Shown: positions 34,432 to 42,732, counted from the stretch's first letter. The stretch is DNA of 64,000 nt from Actinomadura violacea (GCF_017573465.1 NZ_JAGEPF010000002.1:1-64000); one strand, 5' to 3'. The notes: a model not told the origin generated them from the letters alone. Numbers and translations are program-made.

Positions 34432-34755
34432 GTGGAACCGCTGAGGATCGTCCGCACGGACGAGCCCGCCGGTCTGGCGCTGATCGGCGAGCTGGACGCC
34501 GCCCGGCACGCCGTGCTCGCCCGCGCGCTGGAGACCGCGCTGGCCGAGCTGCCGCCCGACCGCGAGTTCCACCTCGACCTCGGCGGGCTCGACTTCATCG
34601 ACCTCGGCGGGATCGCGCTGCTCGGCGACGCGGCGTGGAGCCGCGCGTGCGGCGCGCCCGTCGTCCTGGACCGGACGCCGCCGGACATGCGCGCCGTCCT
34701 GGAGACGGTCGGCTGGGGCACCCTCCCCGGCCTCTGCTTCGGCGACCCCGCCTGA
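34432..34755 (+). CDS. Stand-alone STAS-domain protein (anti-anti-sigma-like)
   Basis: A 107-residue STAS domain: LRIVRTDEPAGLALIGELDAARHAVLARALETAL, then LDLGGLDFIDLGGIALLGDAA. As in the MEDS-STAS protein, the phosphorylation motif DSSG is replaced by DLGG. Its sequence is very similar to the STAS half of the gene at 32494, so one probably arose from the other. GTG 34432 lies four bases after the preceding stop. It could compete with a sigma factor for an ATPase-type anti-sigma protein in the cluster. Confidence 0.8.
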   Translation: MEPLRIVRTDEPAGLALIGELDAARHAVLARALETALAELPPDREFHLDLGGLDFIDLGGIALLGDAAWSRACGAPVVLDRTPPDMRAVLETVGWGTLPGLCFGDPA

Positions 34756-34786
34756 TCCGTCCGCCGGCGGGGCCGCCGTCACTGCG

Positions 34787-35284
34787 TCAGCTCGGCGTCG
34801 GGGACACGGCGGCCGGCGGCCGGCCGCCCGGGACCGGCGAGGTCGTCGGCCTCGGGGCCTTGCCGCCCGGCATCGGCGTGGCGGTCCCCGGCATGCGCGT
34901 GGTGCGCGACGGCTCGGGCGTGCTCCGGCCGGGCGGGGTGACGCGTCCTCCGGTTCCGCGCGTCGGCGCGGGCGACGGGCGGGCCGTCGGCGGTTCCGTC
35001 GGCAGCTCCGGCCCCGGGACGGACGGGGAGGCGGGCGGTCCCATCGGCCGCGGCGTCGCGGGCCGCCCGCCGCCCGGCCACAGGAACATCGCGATCGTCA
35101 CCAGCACCGCCGCGGTCACCGCCGCCGCGAGCGCCGGGAACGCCCACCGCCAGCGGCTGCGCGGTTCCGGCACCGCGGAGCGGCCCGCGTCCTGGAACCT
35201 GCGGACCGTGCCCGGGTCCGCGGTGACGTGGTCGGCGGCCGCCCGGTAGTGGTCGCGCAGCAGGGCTTCGAGCTCGTCGTTCAC
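34787..35284 (-). CDS. Membrane protein co-encoded with SigE-family sigma factor
   Basis: A 165-residue protein. The first 50 residues (VNDELEALLRDHYRAAADHVTADPG) are cytoplasmic and helical, one transmembrane helix lies near 53-72, and the outside part is Pro/Thr/Ser-rich and probably disordered. GTG 35284 overlaps the stop of the sigma gene and has GGAGG upstream. It occupies the anti-sigma-factor position, but I see no zinc-binding HxxxCxxC motif, so the role is inferred. Confidence 0.72.
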   Translation of the reverse strand: MNDELEALLRDHYRAAADHVTADPGTVRRFQDAGRSAVPEPRSRWRWAFPALAAAVTAAVLVTIAMFLWPGGGRPATPRPMGPPASPSVPGPELPTEPPTARPSPAPTRGTGGRVTPPGRSTPEPSRTTRMPGTATPMPGGKAPRPTTSPVPGGRPPAAVSPTPS

Positions 35285-35793
35285 GCCCGGCCCTCCTTCA
35301 TGTGCTCCCGCAGCGCCGCCATGGCCCGCGCGGTGTGGCTCTTCACCGTCCCCCGGGAGATCCCGAGGGTGTCGGCGATCTCCTGTTCCCCGAGGTCGCA
35401 CCAGTAGCGCAGCACGACCACCGCGCGCTGCTTGGCGGGCAGCGCGCGGAGCACCTCGTCCAGGTCTCCCCCGGCGACCCCCGCGGCCGGGGGCGGCCCG
35501 GCGAGGCGCTCCACGTCCGCCACCGTCCCGACCGGAGTGTCGCGGCGGCGCGCCCGCCGCCTGTTCTCGTCGATGGCGAGGTTGACCAGCACCCGGCGGG
35601 CGTACGCCTCCGGGTTGCCGCCCGACACCCGCTTCCACTTCCGGGCGACCCGCTCGTAGGCGACCTGCAGCAGGTCCTCGGCGAGGTGCCGGTCGTAGAC
35701 GAGGAACACGGCGGTGCGCAGCAGCCGGCCCGCGGTGGCGGTCACGAACTCGTCGAACGTGATCTCCGCCCCGCGGATCTCCTGGGCGCTCAT
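35281..35793 (-). CDS. SigE-family ECF RNA polymerase sigma factor
   Basis: A 170-residue ECF sigma factor. Region 2 has FVTATAGRLLRTAVFLVYDRHLAEDLLQVAYERVARKW; region 4 has LRALPAKQRAVVVLRYWCDLGEQEIADTLGISRGTVKSHTARAM. It belongs to the actinobacterial SigE-like (ECF41/SACE-type) short group. Four-base overlap with the downstream membrane gene suggests paired control. It is convergent with the MEDS/STAS cluster 31 bases away, so a functional link is possible but unproven. Confidence 0.9.
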   Translation of the reverse strand: MSAQEIRGAEITFDEFVTATAGRLLRTAVFLVYDRHLAEDLLQVAYERVARKWKRVSGGNPEAYARRVLVNLAIDENRRRARRRDTPVGTVADVERLAGPPPAAGVAGGDLDEVLRALPAKQRAVVVLRYWCDLGEQEIADTLGISRGTVKSHTARAMAALREHMKEGRA

Positions 35794-35806
35794 GGTGGAC
35801 AGGCGG

Positions 35807-36346
35807 CTACCTCCGGGGCGGCGAGGGGACGGGCGACGGCTTCACCGGCGGCTCGGACGGCACCGGCCGCGGGATCTTCGCGCCGGGCGGCATCGGCCGC
35901 GGCGACGCCGTCCTGGACGGGACCGGGACGCCCGGCCGCGAACCGCAGTGCGTCGGCGACGGCACCGGCCGCGCCTTCGACGGGGACGGCACCGGCCGCG
36001 CCTTGGTCGGGGACACCGTTGGGCGCGGCGTCACGACCTTCCCGCCCGGCGGCACCGGACGCGGCGACACGACCTTCCCGCCGGGCGGGGAGGCCGGCCG
36101 CGCCTTCTTCGGCGGCGCCGGCTCCGGGGTGCGGGTGGACGGCCGCGCCGACGCGCACGGCCGCGCGGGCGGCACCGGGGCCGGGCTCGCGGTGGGCGCC
36201 AGCGCGTTCCGCTCCGCCACCGGCCTGACCTGCGGTGACGAGCCGGAGTCGGCCGACGCCCAGATCCCGGCGGCGAGCGCGCCCGCGCCGGCCACGCCGG
36301 CCAGCGCGAGCAGCGGCCCGCGGCGGATGCGACCCTTGTCGATCAT
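35807..36346 (-). CDS. Single-pass membrane protein with Pro/Lys-rich tandem repeats
   Basis: A 179-residue protein: short cytoplasmic start MIDKGRIRRGP, a transmembrane helix (about residues 12-30), then a Pro-rich exterior built of short repeats (PPGGKVVSPRPV, PPGGKVVTPRPT, KARPVPSPS, KARPVPSPT). Such PPxK arrays can span or bind the wall. The DNA repeats make length changes by slippage likely. ATG 36346 has GAGGAG upstream. It ends 13 bases before the sigma gene and probably shares its transcript. Confidence 0.7.
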   Translation of the reverse strand: MIDKGRIRRGPLLALAGVAGAGALAAGIWASADSGSSPQVRPVAERNALAPTASPAPVPPARPCASARPSTRTPEPAPPKKARPASPPGGKVVSPRPVPPGGKVVTPRPTVSPTKARPVPSPSKARPVPSPTHCGSRPGVPVPSRTASPRPMPPGAKIPRPVPSEPPVKPSPVPSPPRR

Positions 36347-36468
36347 GTTGCTCCTCGAGGGGACGGTGTCCGTACACCCTTGAGAACCCCCGCCGGGGAC
36401 GATCAGGTTGTCATCGGGCCGGAGAAATTTCCCGGCGGCGTCGACCGGCGCGGACGAACCGTCCCGAT

Positions 36469-37104
36469 CTAGAGGCGGCCGGCGGCGGCGAGCGCGTCGG
36501 GCAGCAGCCCGGCCAGCGCGCGGAACGCCTTGCCGCGGTGGCTGATCGCGTCCTTCTCCTCCGGCGCCATCTCCGCGGTGGTGCGGGTCTCGCCGTCCGG
36601 CAGGAAGACCGGGTCGTAGCCGAAGCCGCCGGTGCCGCGCGGGTCCCGGACGATGGTGCCGCGCATCCGGCCCTCGACGGTGTGCTCGACGGCGCTGCGG
36701 TCGCCGTTCGCCGGGACGACCAGCGCCGCCGCGCACACGAACGCGGCGCCGCGCAGGCCGTCGCGGACGTCGGCGAGCTGGTCGAGGACGAGCCGCAGGT
36801 TCGCGCCGTCCTTGTCGCCGGTGGCGTCGCCGAACCGTCCGGACCAGCGGGCCGACAGCACGCCCGGCATGCCGTTCAGCGCGTCGACGCACAGGCCGGA
36901 GTCGTCGGCGACGGCGGGCAGGCCGGTGTGCGCGGCGATCGCGCGGGCCTTCAGCAGCGCGTTGCCCTCGAACGTCGGCTCGGTCTCGGGCACCTCGGGG
37001 GCGTCCGGGAACTCCGCGAGGCCCGCCACGTCGATGCCGTCGAGGATCCGCTCCAGCTCGACGATCTTGCCCGCGTTGCGGGTCGCCAGCACGATCCTCG
37101 TCAC
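36469..37104 (-). CDS. rdgB: XTP/dITP diphosphatase (HAM1 family)
   Basis: A 211-residue house-cleaning pyrophosphatase that removes non-canonical purine nucleotides such as dITP and XTP. Motifs: [17 protein letters not shown] (N-terminus), [23 protein letters not shown] and [23 protein letters not shown] at the end. GTG 37104 overlaps the stop of rph by four bases; the rph-rdgB pair is conserved in actinobacteria. Confidence 0.94.
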   Translation of the reverse strand: MTRIVLATRNAGKIVELERILDGIDVAGLAEFPDAPEVPETEPTFEGNALLKARAIAAHTGLPAVADDSGLCVDALNGMPGVLSARWSGRFGDATGDKDGANLRLVLDQLADVRDGLRGAAFVCAAALVVPANGDRSAVEHTVEGRMRGTIVRDPRGTGGFGYDPVFLPDGETRTTAEMAPEEKDAISHRGKAFRALAGLLPDALAAAGRL

Positions 37105-37835
37105 GGGGCCAGCTTCTCCTTGCCCAGCGCCTCGTCCTGCAGCCGGGTCAGGTCGGCGCAGCCGCCCGCGGCGAGGTCGAGCAGCGCGTCCAGCTCGGCG
37201 CGGTCGAAGGGGGCGCCCTCGGCGGTGCCCTGCACCTCGACGAACCTGCCGTCGCCGGTGCACACCACGTTCATGTCGGTGCCGGCGGCGGAGTCCTCCT
37301 CGTAGCACAGGTCGAGCCGGGCCTCGCCCGCGACGACGCCGACGCTGACCGCGGAGACCGAGGTGACCAGCGGGTTCCCGCGCAGCATCTTGCGCTCGCG
37401 CATCCACGACACCGCGTCGGCGAGCGCGACGTACGCGCCGGTGATCGCGGCGGTGCGGGTGCCGCCGTCGGCCTGCAGCACGTCGCAGTCGAGCTGGACG
37501 GTGTTCTCGCCGAGCGCCTTGAAGTCCAGGCAGGCCCGGACGGACCGGCCGATCAGCCGGGAGATCTCGTGCGTGCGGCCGCCGACCCGGCCCTTGATGG
37601 ACTCGCGGTCGTTGCGGGTGTTGGTGGCGCGCGGCAGCATCGCGTACTCGGCGGTGACCCAGCCGAGCCCGGAGTCGCGGCGCCAGCGCGGCACCGAGTC
37701 CTGCACGGACGCCGCGCACAGCACGCGGGTGCGGCCGAACTCGACGAGCACCGACCCCTCCGCGTGGTCGAGCCAGCCGCGCTGGATGCGGACGGGCCGG
37801 AGCTGGTCGGGTGCGCGATCATCGGGGCGTGCCAT
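37101..37835 (-). CDS. rph: Ribonuclease PH
   Basis: A 244-residue phosphorolytic 3'-5' exoribonuclease that trims tRNA ends. Signature: [15 protein letters not shown] region read here as [24 protein letters not shown], plus [33 protein letters not shown] 37835 is chosen because TAGGGT lies seven bases upstream on the minus strand, a leaderless-type arrangement; GTG 37844 is the alternative. A foreign four-gene cassette separates rph from the MBL gene found next to it in mycobacteria. Confidence 0.94.
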   Translation of the reverse strand: MARPDDRAPDQLRPVRIQRGWLDHAEGSVLVEFGRTRVLCAASVQDSVPRWRRDSGLGWVTAEYAMLPRATNTRNDRESIKGRVGGRTHEISRLIGRSVRACLDFKALGENTVQLDCDVLQADGGTRTAAITGAYVALADAVSWMRERKMLRGNPLVTSVSAVSVGVVAGEARLDLCYEEDSAAGTDMNVVCTGDGRFVEVQGTAEGAPFDRAELDALLDLAAGGCADLTRLQDEALGKEKLAP

Positions 37836-37927
37836 GCGCACCACCCTAGTGCCCGCCCGCGGTCACACGTATCTCACCGCATGTTGACACCCGACCCCCG
37901 ATGGGTTGGTCTGGGAGAAGATCCCCG

Positions 37928-38437
37928 GTGAGTGAGCGGCGTGGACTGATGCCCATAGAGATCGAACGAAAGTTCCTGCTCGGCGAGACGCCCGACTGGT
38001 CGCATCCGGTGCTGGCGGGGGCCGACGTCATCGAGTACGAGCAGGTCTACCTGAGGGTGGCGGGCGGCGAGCAGGTCCGGATCCGCCGCGGCGTCCGGGA
38101 CGGCCGCGCCGACCACCGGCTGGCGCGGCTGCGCCGGCTGTCGGACGGGGTGCGGGAGGTCGAGGAGAGCGCGCTGGACGCGGCGGAGTACGCGCGGCTG
38201 CGCGCGGACCGGGACCCCCGGCGCGAGGTCGTCGCCAAGGTCCGGCGCTGCTTCCGCTGGGACGGCCTGCTGTTCGAGCTGGACGACATCCGGCGGCCCG
38301 CGGCGCGCGCCTGCCATCTGCTGGAGCTCCAGGTCGCCAGCCTGGAGGAGCCGTACACCCTGCCCGACTTCCTCGTCATCGACCGCGAGGTGACCACGGA
38401 ACCCGCGTTCTCCAACGCCGCGATCGCGCTCGGCTGA
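37928..38437 (+). CDS. CYTH-domain (triphosphate tunnel) protein
   Basis: A 169-residue protein with the EIERKFLL motif near the N-terminus and the alternating basic/acidic strands of the triphosphate tunnel fold (QVRIRRGVRDGRA, LRRLSDGVREVEES, EVVAKVRRCF, LFELDDIRRP, LLELQVAS). Members include inorganic triphosphatases, thiamine triphosphatases and class IV adenylyl cyclases. GTG 37928 has GGGAG upstream; ATG 37949 would also keep the motif. It is co-directional with the cupin gene 27 bases on. Confidence 0.82.
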   Translation: MSERRGLMPIEIERKFLLGETPDWSHPVLAGADVIEYEQVYLRVAGGEQVRIRRGVRDGRADHRLARLRRLSDGVREVEESALDAAEYARLRADRDPRREVVAKVRRCFRWDGLLFELDDIRRPAARACHLLELQVASLEEPYTLPDFLVIDREVTTEPAFSNAAIALG

Positions 38438-38464
38438 CCCGTGGCCTCGTTCCCGGGAGGCGCC

Positions 38465-39196
38465 ATGACGCTCGGTGAGCTGTCGAGCCGGCTGTCGGCG
38501 GCACTCGGGCCCGCCGGCACCGGCACCGGCACCGGCACGGGCGCGGACCGGCTGCGCGCCGCGCTGGCGCCGTTCGCCGCGCCGCGCGCCACCCGCCGGC
38601 TGCTGTGCGCCGCGCTGGGCGACGAGCGGTGGATGGCGGAGATGCTGGCCGCCTCGTACCGGCACCCGAACGGCTTCGACAAGCTCGTCCTGCTGGCGGA
38701 CGCCGGGTGCCAGCTGCGGCTGCACGTCTGGCGGGACAACGTGCGCGAGACGCGGGTCGAGAACGTCCACAACCACCGCTGGGACTTCTCCTCGGTGCTC
38801 CTCCTCGGCGGCTACCGGTTCCAGGAGTTCGTCCCCGACCCGGACGGCCCGGACTTCCACACCTACGGGTACGCCTCGGAGCGCGGGGCGGCGGAGTACT
38901 CGCTGGAGCCGCTCGGGCCGCGCGGCCTCACCTGCTCCTTCGACGCCCACCTGGGACCGGGGACGTCGTACACGCTGGCGTCGGACGTGCTTCACCGCGT
39001 GTCGAACGTCCCCGGGCGGCTCACGGTGAGCCTGGTGCTCCAGGGGCCGCACCAGGCGGGGACGCCGGTCCTGGTGTTCGCCGAGGACCGGCTCGAAGCG
39101 GGCGAGGAACTGCACCGGGCGGGGTTCTCCGACGGCTCGCTGCGGCGGTTGCTCGAGCAGCTCGTCGACGAGCTGGCGGTCCCGCTGCCCGCCTGA
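38465..39196 (+). CDS. Cupin-like protein with HNHRW metal motif
   Basis: A 243-residue protein. Residues about 75-200 look like a single cupin barrel: QLRLHVWRDNVRETRVENVHNHRWDFSSVLLLGGYRFQEF holds candidate metal ligands (H..HNHRW..E), and ASDVLHRVSNVPGRLTVSLVLQGP the second motif with His. The N-terminal part has a (Gly-Thr) run encoded by four CCGGCA units at 38514-38537. No known enzyme is recognised; an Fe(II) dioxygenase-like or binding role is possible. ATG 38465 has GGGAGG upstream. Confidence 0.65.
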   Translation: MTLGELSSRLSAALGPAGTGTGTGTGADRLRAALAPFAAPRATRRLLCAALGDERWMAEMLAASYRHPNGFDKLVLLADAGCQLRLHVWRDNVRETRVENVHNHRWDFSSVLLLGGYRFQEFVPDPDGPDFHTYGYASERGAAEYSLEPLGPRGLTCSFDAHLGPGTSYTLASDVLHRVSNVPGRLTVSLVLQGPHQAGTPVLVFAEDRLEAGEELHRAGFSDGSLRRLLEQLVDELAVPLPA

Positions 39197-39216
39197 GCCG
39201 CCGCAGAGCGGCCCGC

Positions 39217-40050
39217 CTAACCCTCCACGGCCGTCGCGTACTCCAGGAGCTCGCGGGCCAGCCGCTCGTCGCGGGCGGCGACGAACGACACCGGCCGCCG
39301 GTACATCGACCCGTGCGCCTGGAACGGTGCGCCCGACAGGTCCAGGACGTGCCCGCCGGCGGCGCGGACGAGCAGCGTTCCGCCGCCGACGTCAAGCAGG
39401 TCGCCCTCGTGGCAGATCATGCCGTCGAGCTGCCCGCAGGACACCAGCGCGAGGTCCAGCGCGGGCGCCCACAGGGACGTGACCCGCTTGCACTTGCCGC
39501 TGAGCGCCTCGCTCATCCGGTCGCCCCAGACGCGTCCGGCCGCCGAGTAGTTCGTGACCAGGGAGATCGTGGACCTGCGCAGCGGGACGCACGGACCGGG
39601 CGGCGCGGCGGGCCGCTCCCCGGAGGGCGGTTCCACGGCGACGAACTCGCGCCGCAGGAGCGGGTCGACGACGAGCGCGAGGACGGGACGCCGCCGCCGG
39701 AAGAGGGAGATCGAGATCGCGCAGTGCGCGATGCCGTACCCGAAGTTGTTGGTGCCGTCGAGCGGGTCGACCAGCCAGACGTGCTCGGCGTCCGGCCACC
39801 GCCGGACCGGCCCCTCCTCGGCGAGGACCCCGTACCCGGGGAACCGCTCGGTGAGCCCGGTGACGATCCGCCGCTGCGCCTCGACGTCGGCGGCGAGCTG
39901 GACGTCGTGGTCGCCCTGGTAGCGGCGCGGCGACGCCGTCCCGAACTGGGACCGCAGGTAGGCGCCCGCCGACCGGGCGCAGCCGAGCGCCACCGCGGCC
40001 TGCGCCTGCCATGCGCCGCCGGGGGGCGGCTGCGACTCCGACACGATCAC
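39217..40050 (-). CDS. Inositol monophosphatase-family phosphatase
   Basis: A 277-residue Mg-dependent phosphatase with the three family motifs: EEGP (Glu ligand), VDPLDGTNNFGYG near residue 95, and GDLLDVGGGTLLVRAAGG near 220. Substrates in the family include inositol phosphates, histidinol phosphate and 3'-phosphoadenosine phosphates. The second ligand motif departs from WDxAAG. Its start abuts the stop of the toroid gene (no gap), so they are co-transcribed. Confidence 0.85.
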   Translation of the reverse strand: MIVSESQPPPGGAWQAQAAVALGCARSAGAYLRSQFGTASPRRYQGDHDVQLAADVEAQRRIVTGLTERFPGYGVLAEEGPVRRWPDAEHVWLVDPLDGTNNFGYGIAHCAISISLFRRRRPVLALVVDPLLRREFVAVEPPSGERPAAPPGPCVPLRRSTISLVTNYSAAGRVWGDRMSEALSGKCKRVTSLWAPALDLALVSCGQLDGMICHEGDLLDVGGGTLLVRAAGGHVLDLSGAPFQAHGSMYRRPVSFVAARDERLARELLEYATAVEG

Positions 40051-41823
40051 TCAGCCTCCCGGACGCCGGCCGCCGCGCCGGCTCCGCCAGACCCGATACT
40101 CCTCCCCGACGACGTTCGGCGCCACCGCCACCAGCAGGGTGACGACGGCGGTCACGGCCCAGGCCCCGGCCTTGCCCGCCTTCGCCGAGGTCAGGTCGTC
40201 GAAGACGGCGAGCCGGTCCAGGGTGACGAGGGCCACGACGACGGTCAGGACCGACAGCCACGCCGTCTGCCACCACCGCCGCGCGCCGGCCCCGGGCGCC
40301 CGGTCGTCGCCGGCCAGCAGCTCCGCCGCGCAGTGCTCCAGCGCGATGCGCTCCCTCGACCGGTACGGGTCCACGACGACGGGCTCCACGTTCTCCCGCA
40401 GCGTGTCGGAGACGGCCCGGAGCGCGTAGAGGGCGTCGTGCGTCGCCCACATCGCGCGCGCCCCGCCGGTGAGGGACGAGCGCCAGGTCCCCTCCGGGTC
40501 CTGCAGCGCGAGGAGCCGGTCGGTGCCGGTCAGGACGACCGGGTCGTCGAGGCCGGTGCCCGCCATGGCGAGCGCGGCGAGCACCCACGGCGTCGCGAAA
40601 TGCCGGAACTCCAGGCGGGCGGAGGTCGCCGGGTTGATCAGCGAGTGGTCCTGCGAGCTCTCCCACGGTTCGTCCTTGGCCGGGTCGAAGGACGCGCGCA
40701 GGTACGCGACGGCCCGCCCGACGGCCGGGTCGGTCGCCGCGACCCCGGCGGTGAGCAGGGCGATGACGGTGTAGGCGGTGTGCGTCGCCGATGACGCCTG
40801 CGTCTGCCCCGCCACGGCGGGCCGGGATCCCCAGCCGCCGTCGTCGTTCTGTGCGGCCCGCAGCCACGCCACCCCCTTGGCGGCGTCGCCGCGCCCGTAC
40901 CGGGCCAGGGTGCGGACGGCGCAGGTCGTCGGGAACACCCGCAGTTCAGGCGCGGCGCCGTCCAGGGGCGCGGCGGACGGCCATCCGCCGTCGTGCTGGA
41001 GCGACTCCAGCCACGCCAGCCCGTCGGCGATGACCGGGTCGGAGCTGCTGCGCCCGACGCCGTGCAGCGCCCACAGGACGGCGCAGGTGCTCTCGGTCAC
41101 CGACTGGTCGGACTGCGCTCCGACGAGCGACTTGCGGACCTGCCATCCGCCGTCCGGGTTCTGCATGTCGACCAGCGACGCCACCGGCCTGCTCAGCTCG
41201 TCGCCGGTCACCCCGGCGTGCAGGTGCGCGAGGATGCCCTCCGCGGTGGACAGCAGGCCGAGGGAATGGCCGTCCATGTACAGGTTCCAGCCCCACCGGC
41301 CGTCCTCGATGGAGCGGTGGTTCTCCAGGTAGAGCAGCGACCTGTCGACCGCGCGCCGGATCCGGACCGGCAGGTCCCGCGCCACCGCCGACGCGCGGTA
41401 CCAGCCGTGCGCGGCGGCGAACAGGTCGGCGTCGCGGACCTCGCCGCGGCGCGCTTCGAGGTCCGCCATCGACAGGACACGGCTGCGCGCCCCGACCCGT
41501 CCGAAGTCCTGCGCGCCGCGCGCCACGGCGCCGACGGTCAGCCGCGGGCGGCGCGGGCCCGGCTCGGCCGCCAGCAGGCCGAGGTGGTCGACGTCGAGGC
41601 CGAACCGCTCCTTGGCCGCCCGCGCGACGAGGGCGCCGAGGCCGTCCCCGGCGTCCCGGCCGCCGCGCCGCTCCGCCGGCAGCCGCAGCGGGACGATCTC
41701 CCCGCCCTCCGCCAGGACGACGAACCCGTCCCTGCTCTCCGCGAAAAGGATCAGTTCCAGCCGGGGGACCCGGGCGCCCGGCCCCGCGGCCCCCTCTTCT
41801 GCCCGGCGTGCCCCGTCGCTCAC
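40051..41823 (-). CDS. QW-repeat alpha-toroid protein with C-terminal membrane anchor
   Basis: A 590-residue protein in three parts. Residues about 20-130 resemble a degenerate Nudix domain (AAKERFGLDV) without the full catalytic box. Residues about 140-480 carry toroid repeats of the prenyltransferase/squalene-oxidase type (MQNPDGGWQ, LQHDGGW, AQNDDGGWG, LQDPEGTW). The DxDD proton donor of class II terpene cyclases is missing. Two transmembrane helices lie near 515-535 and 550-570. It may bind a lipid rather than cyclise it. GTG 41823 has GGGAG upstream. Confidence 0.72.
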   Translation of the reverse strand: MSDGARRAEEGAAGPGARVPRLELILFAESRDGFVVLAEGGEIVPLRLPAERRGGRDAGDGLGALVARAAKERFGLDVDHLGLLAAEPGPRRPRLTVGAVARGAQDFGRVGARSRVLSMADLEARRGEVRDADLFAAAHGWYRASAVARDLPVRIRRAVDRSLLYLENHRSIEDGRWGWNLYMDGHSLGLLSTAEGILAHLHAGVTGDELSRPVASLVDMQNPDGGWQVRKSLVGAQSDQSVTESTCAVLWALHGVGRSSSDPVIADGLAWLESLQHDGGWPSAAPLDGAAPELRVFPTTCAVRTLARYGRGDAAKGVAWLRAAQNDDGGWGSRPAVAGQTQASSATHTAYTVIALLTAGVAATDPAVGRAVAYLRASFDPAKDEPWESSQDHSLINPATSARLEFRHFATPWVLAALAMAGTGLDDPVVLTGTDRLLALQDPEGTWRSSLTGGARAMWATHDALYALRAVSDTLRENVEPVVVDPYRSRERIALEHCAAELLAGDDRAPGAGARRWWQTAWLSVLTVVVALVTLDRLAVFDDLTSAKAGKAGAWAVTAVVTLLVAVAPNVVGEEYRVWRSRRGGRRPGG

Positions 41824-41952
41824 GACCACTCCCGCGAGTCGGTCCGGTGCGCCCCGCGACCCACCGGTTCAGACGTCCGCGGTCATGCTCTCACGCCCGA
41901 ACTGTCGCGACTGTGCGTTCGTGCACAGTCACGGGCGCGTTCCGGCGCCGCG

Positions 41953-42702
41953 TCAGAGGTCGTACACGGCGCCGACCTCGGCGAGCTCGATCGGGCCGCC
42001 GAAACCGCTGTCCTTGGCCTCCGCGAGGGTCTGCGCCGGGTCGTTCCACGGCAGCAGGTGCGTCAGGACCAGCCGGCCCGCGCCCGCCCGCTCCGCATGC
42101 TCGCCCGCCTCCCGGCCCGTCAGGTGCATGTCCGGCGGCAGGCCCGGCCGCTGCGCGAACGCCGCCTCGCACAGGAACAGGTCGGAGCCGCGCGCCAGCT
42201 CCACGAGCGCGTCGCTGTGCCCGCTGTCCCCCGAGTAGGCCAGCACGCTGCCGCCGTGCTCGATCCGCATCCCGTACGTCTCGACCGGATGGTTCATCAG
42301 CGCAGTCGTCACGGCGAACGGGCCGATCTCCAGCCGGCCGGGGCCGAGCGTCCGGAAGTCGAACGTGTCGTCCATCTCCGGGTTCGGCGCGAGCTCGTAC
42401 GCCTTGATCATGTGCTCGGCGGTCCCGGGCGGGCCGTACACCGGGATGCGCGGGGCGCGGCCGTACGGGCAGTACGTCCTCGCGATCCAGTAGACGGTGA
42501 GGTCCAGGCAGTGGTCGGGGTGCAGATGCGAGATGCAGATCGCATCGATGTCCAGCACGTCGTGGAAACGCTGGAGGGTCCCGATCGCACCGTTGCCGAT
42601 GTCGACGAGCAGCGAGAACCCGTCCGCCTCGACCAGGTAGCTGGACGCGGGGCTGTCCGGCCCCGGGAAACTGCCGGAGCAGCCGATCACTGTGACCCGC
42701 AC
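41953..42702 (-). CDS. MBL-fold phosphodiesterase (Rv1339-like)
   Basis: A 249-residue metallo-beta-lactamase-fold hydrolase starting VRVTVIGCSGSFPGPDSPASSYL, with zinc motif SHLHPDHCLDL (about residue 62), YSGDSGHSD and THLLPWNDP. The closest known homologue is mycobacterial Rv1339, reported as an atypical class II cAMP phosphodiesterase. GTG 42702 is chosen for the AGGAGG site seven bases upstream. It lies 30 bases after murI in an order conserved in mycobacteria. Confidence 0.88.
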   Translation of the reverse strand: MRVTVIGCSGSFPGPDSPASSYLVEADGFSLLVDIGNGAIGTLQRFHDVLDIDAICISHLHPDHCLDLTVYWIARTYCPYGRAPRIPVYGPPGTAEHMIKAYELAPNPEMDDTFDFRTLGPGRLEIGPFAVTTALMNHPVETYGMRIEHGGSVLAYSGDSGHSDALVELARGSDLFLCEAAFAQRPGLPPDMHLTGREAGEHAERAGAGRLVLTHLLPWNDPAQTLAEAKDSGFGGPIELAEVGAVYDL

Positions 42703-42732
42703 GCTCACTCCTCCTCTTGTGTCCCCGAGGAA

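Noticed and set aside
40051..41823. Terpene cyclase and a terpenoid biosynthetic cluster
   Set aside because: The DxDD motif is missing and no prenyl synthase, P450 or other tailoring enzyme lies nearby.
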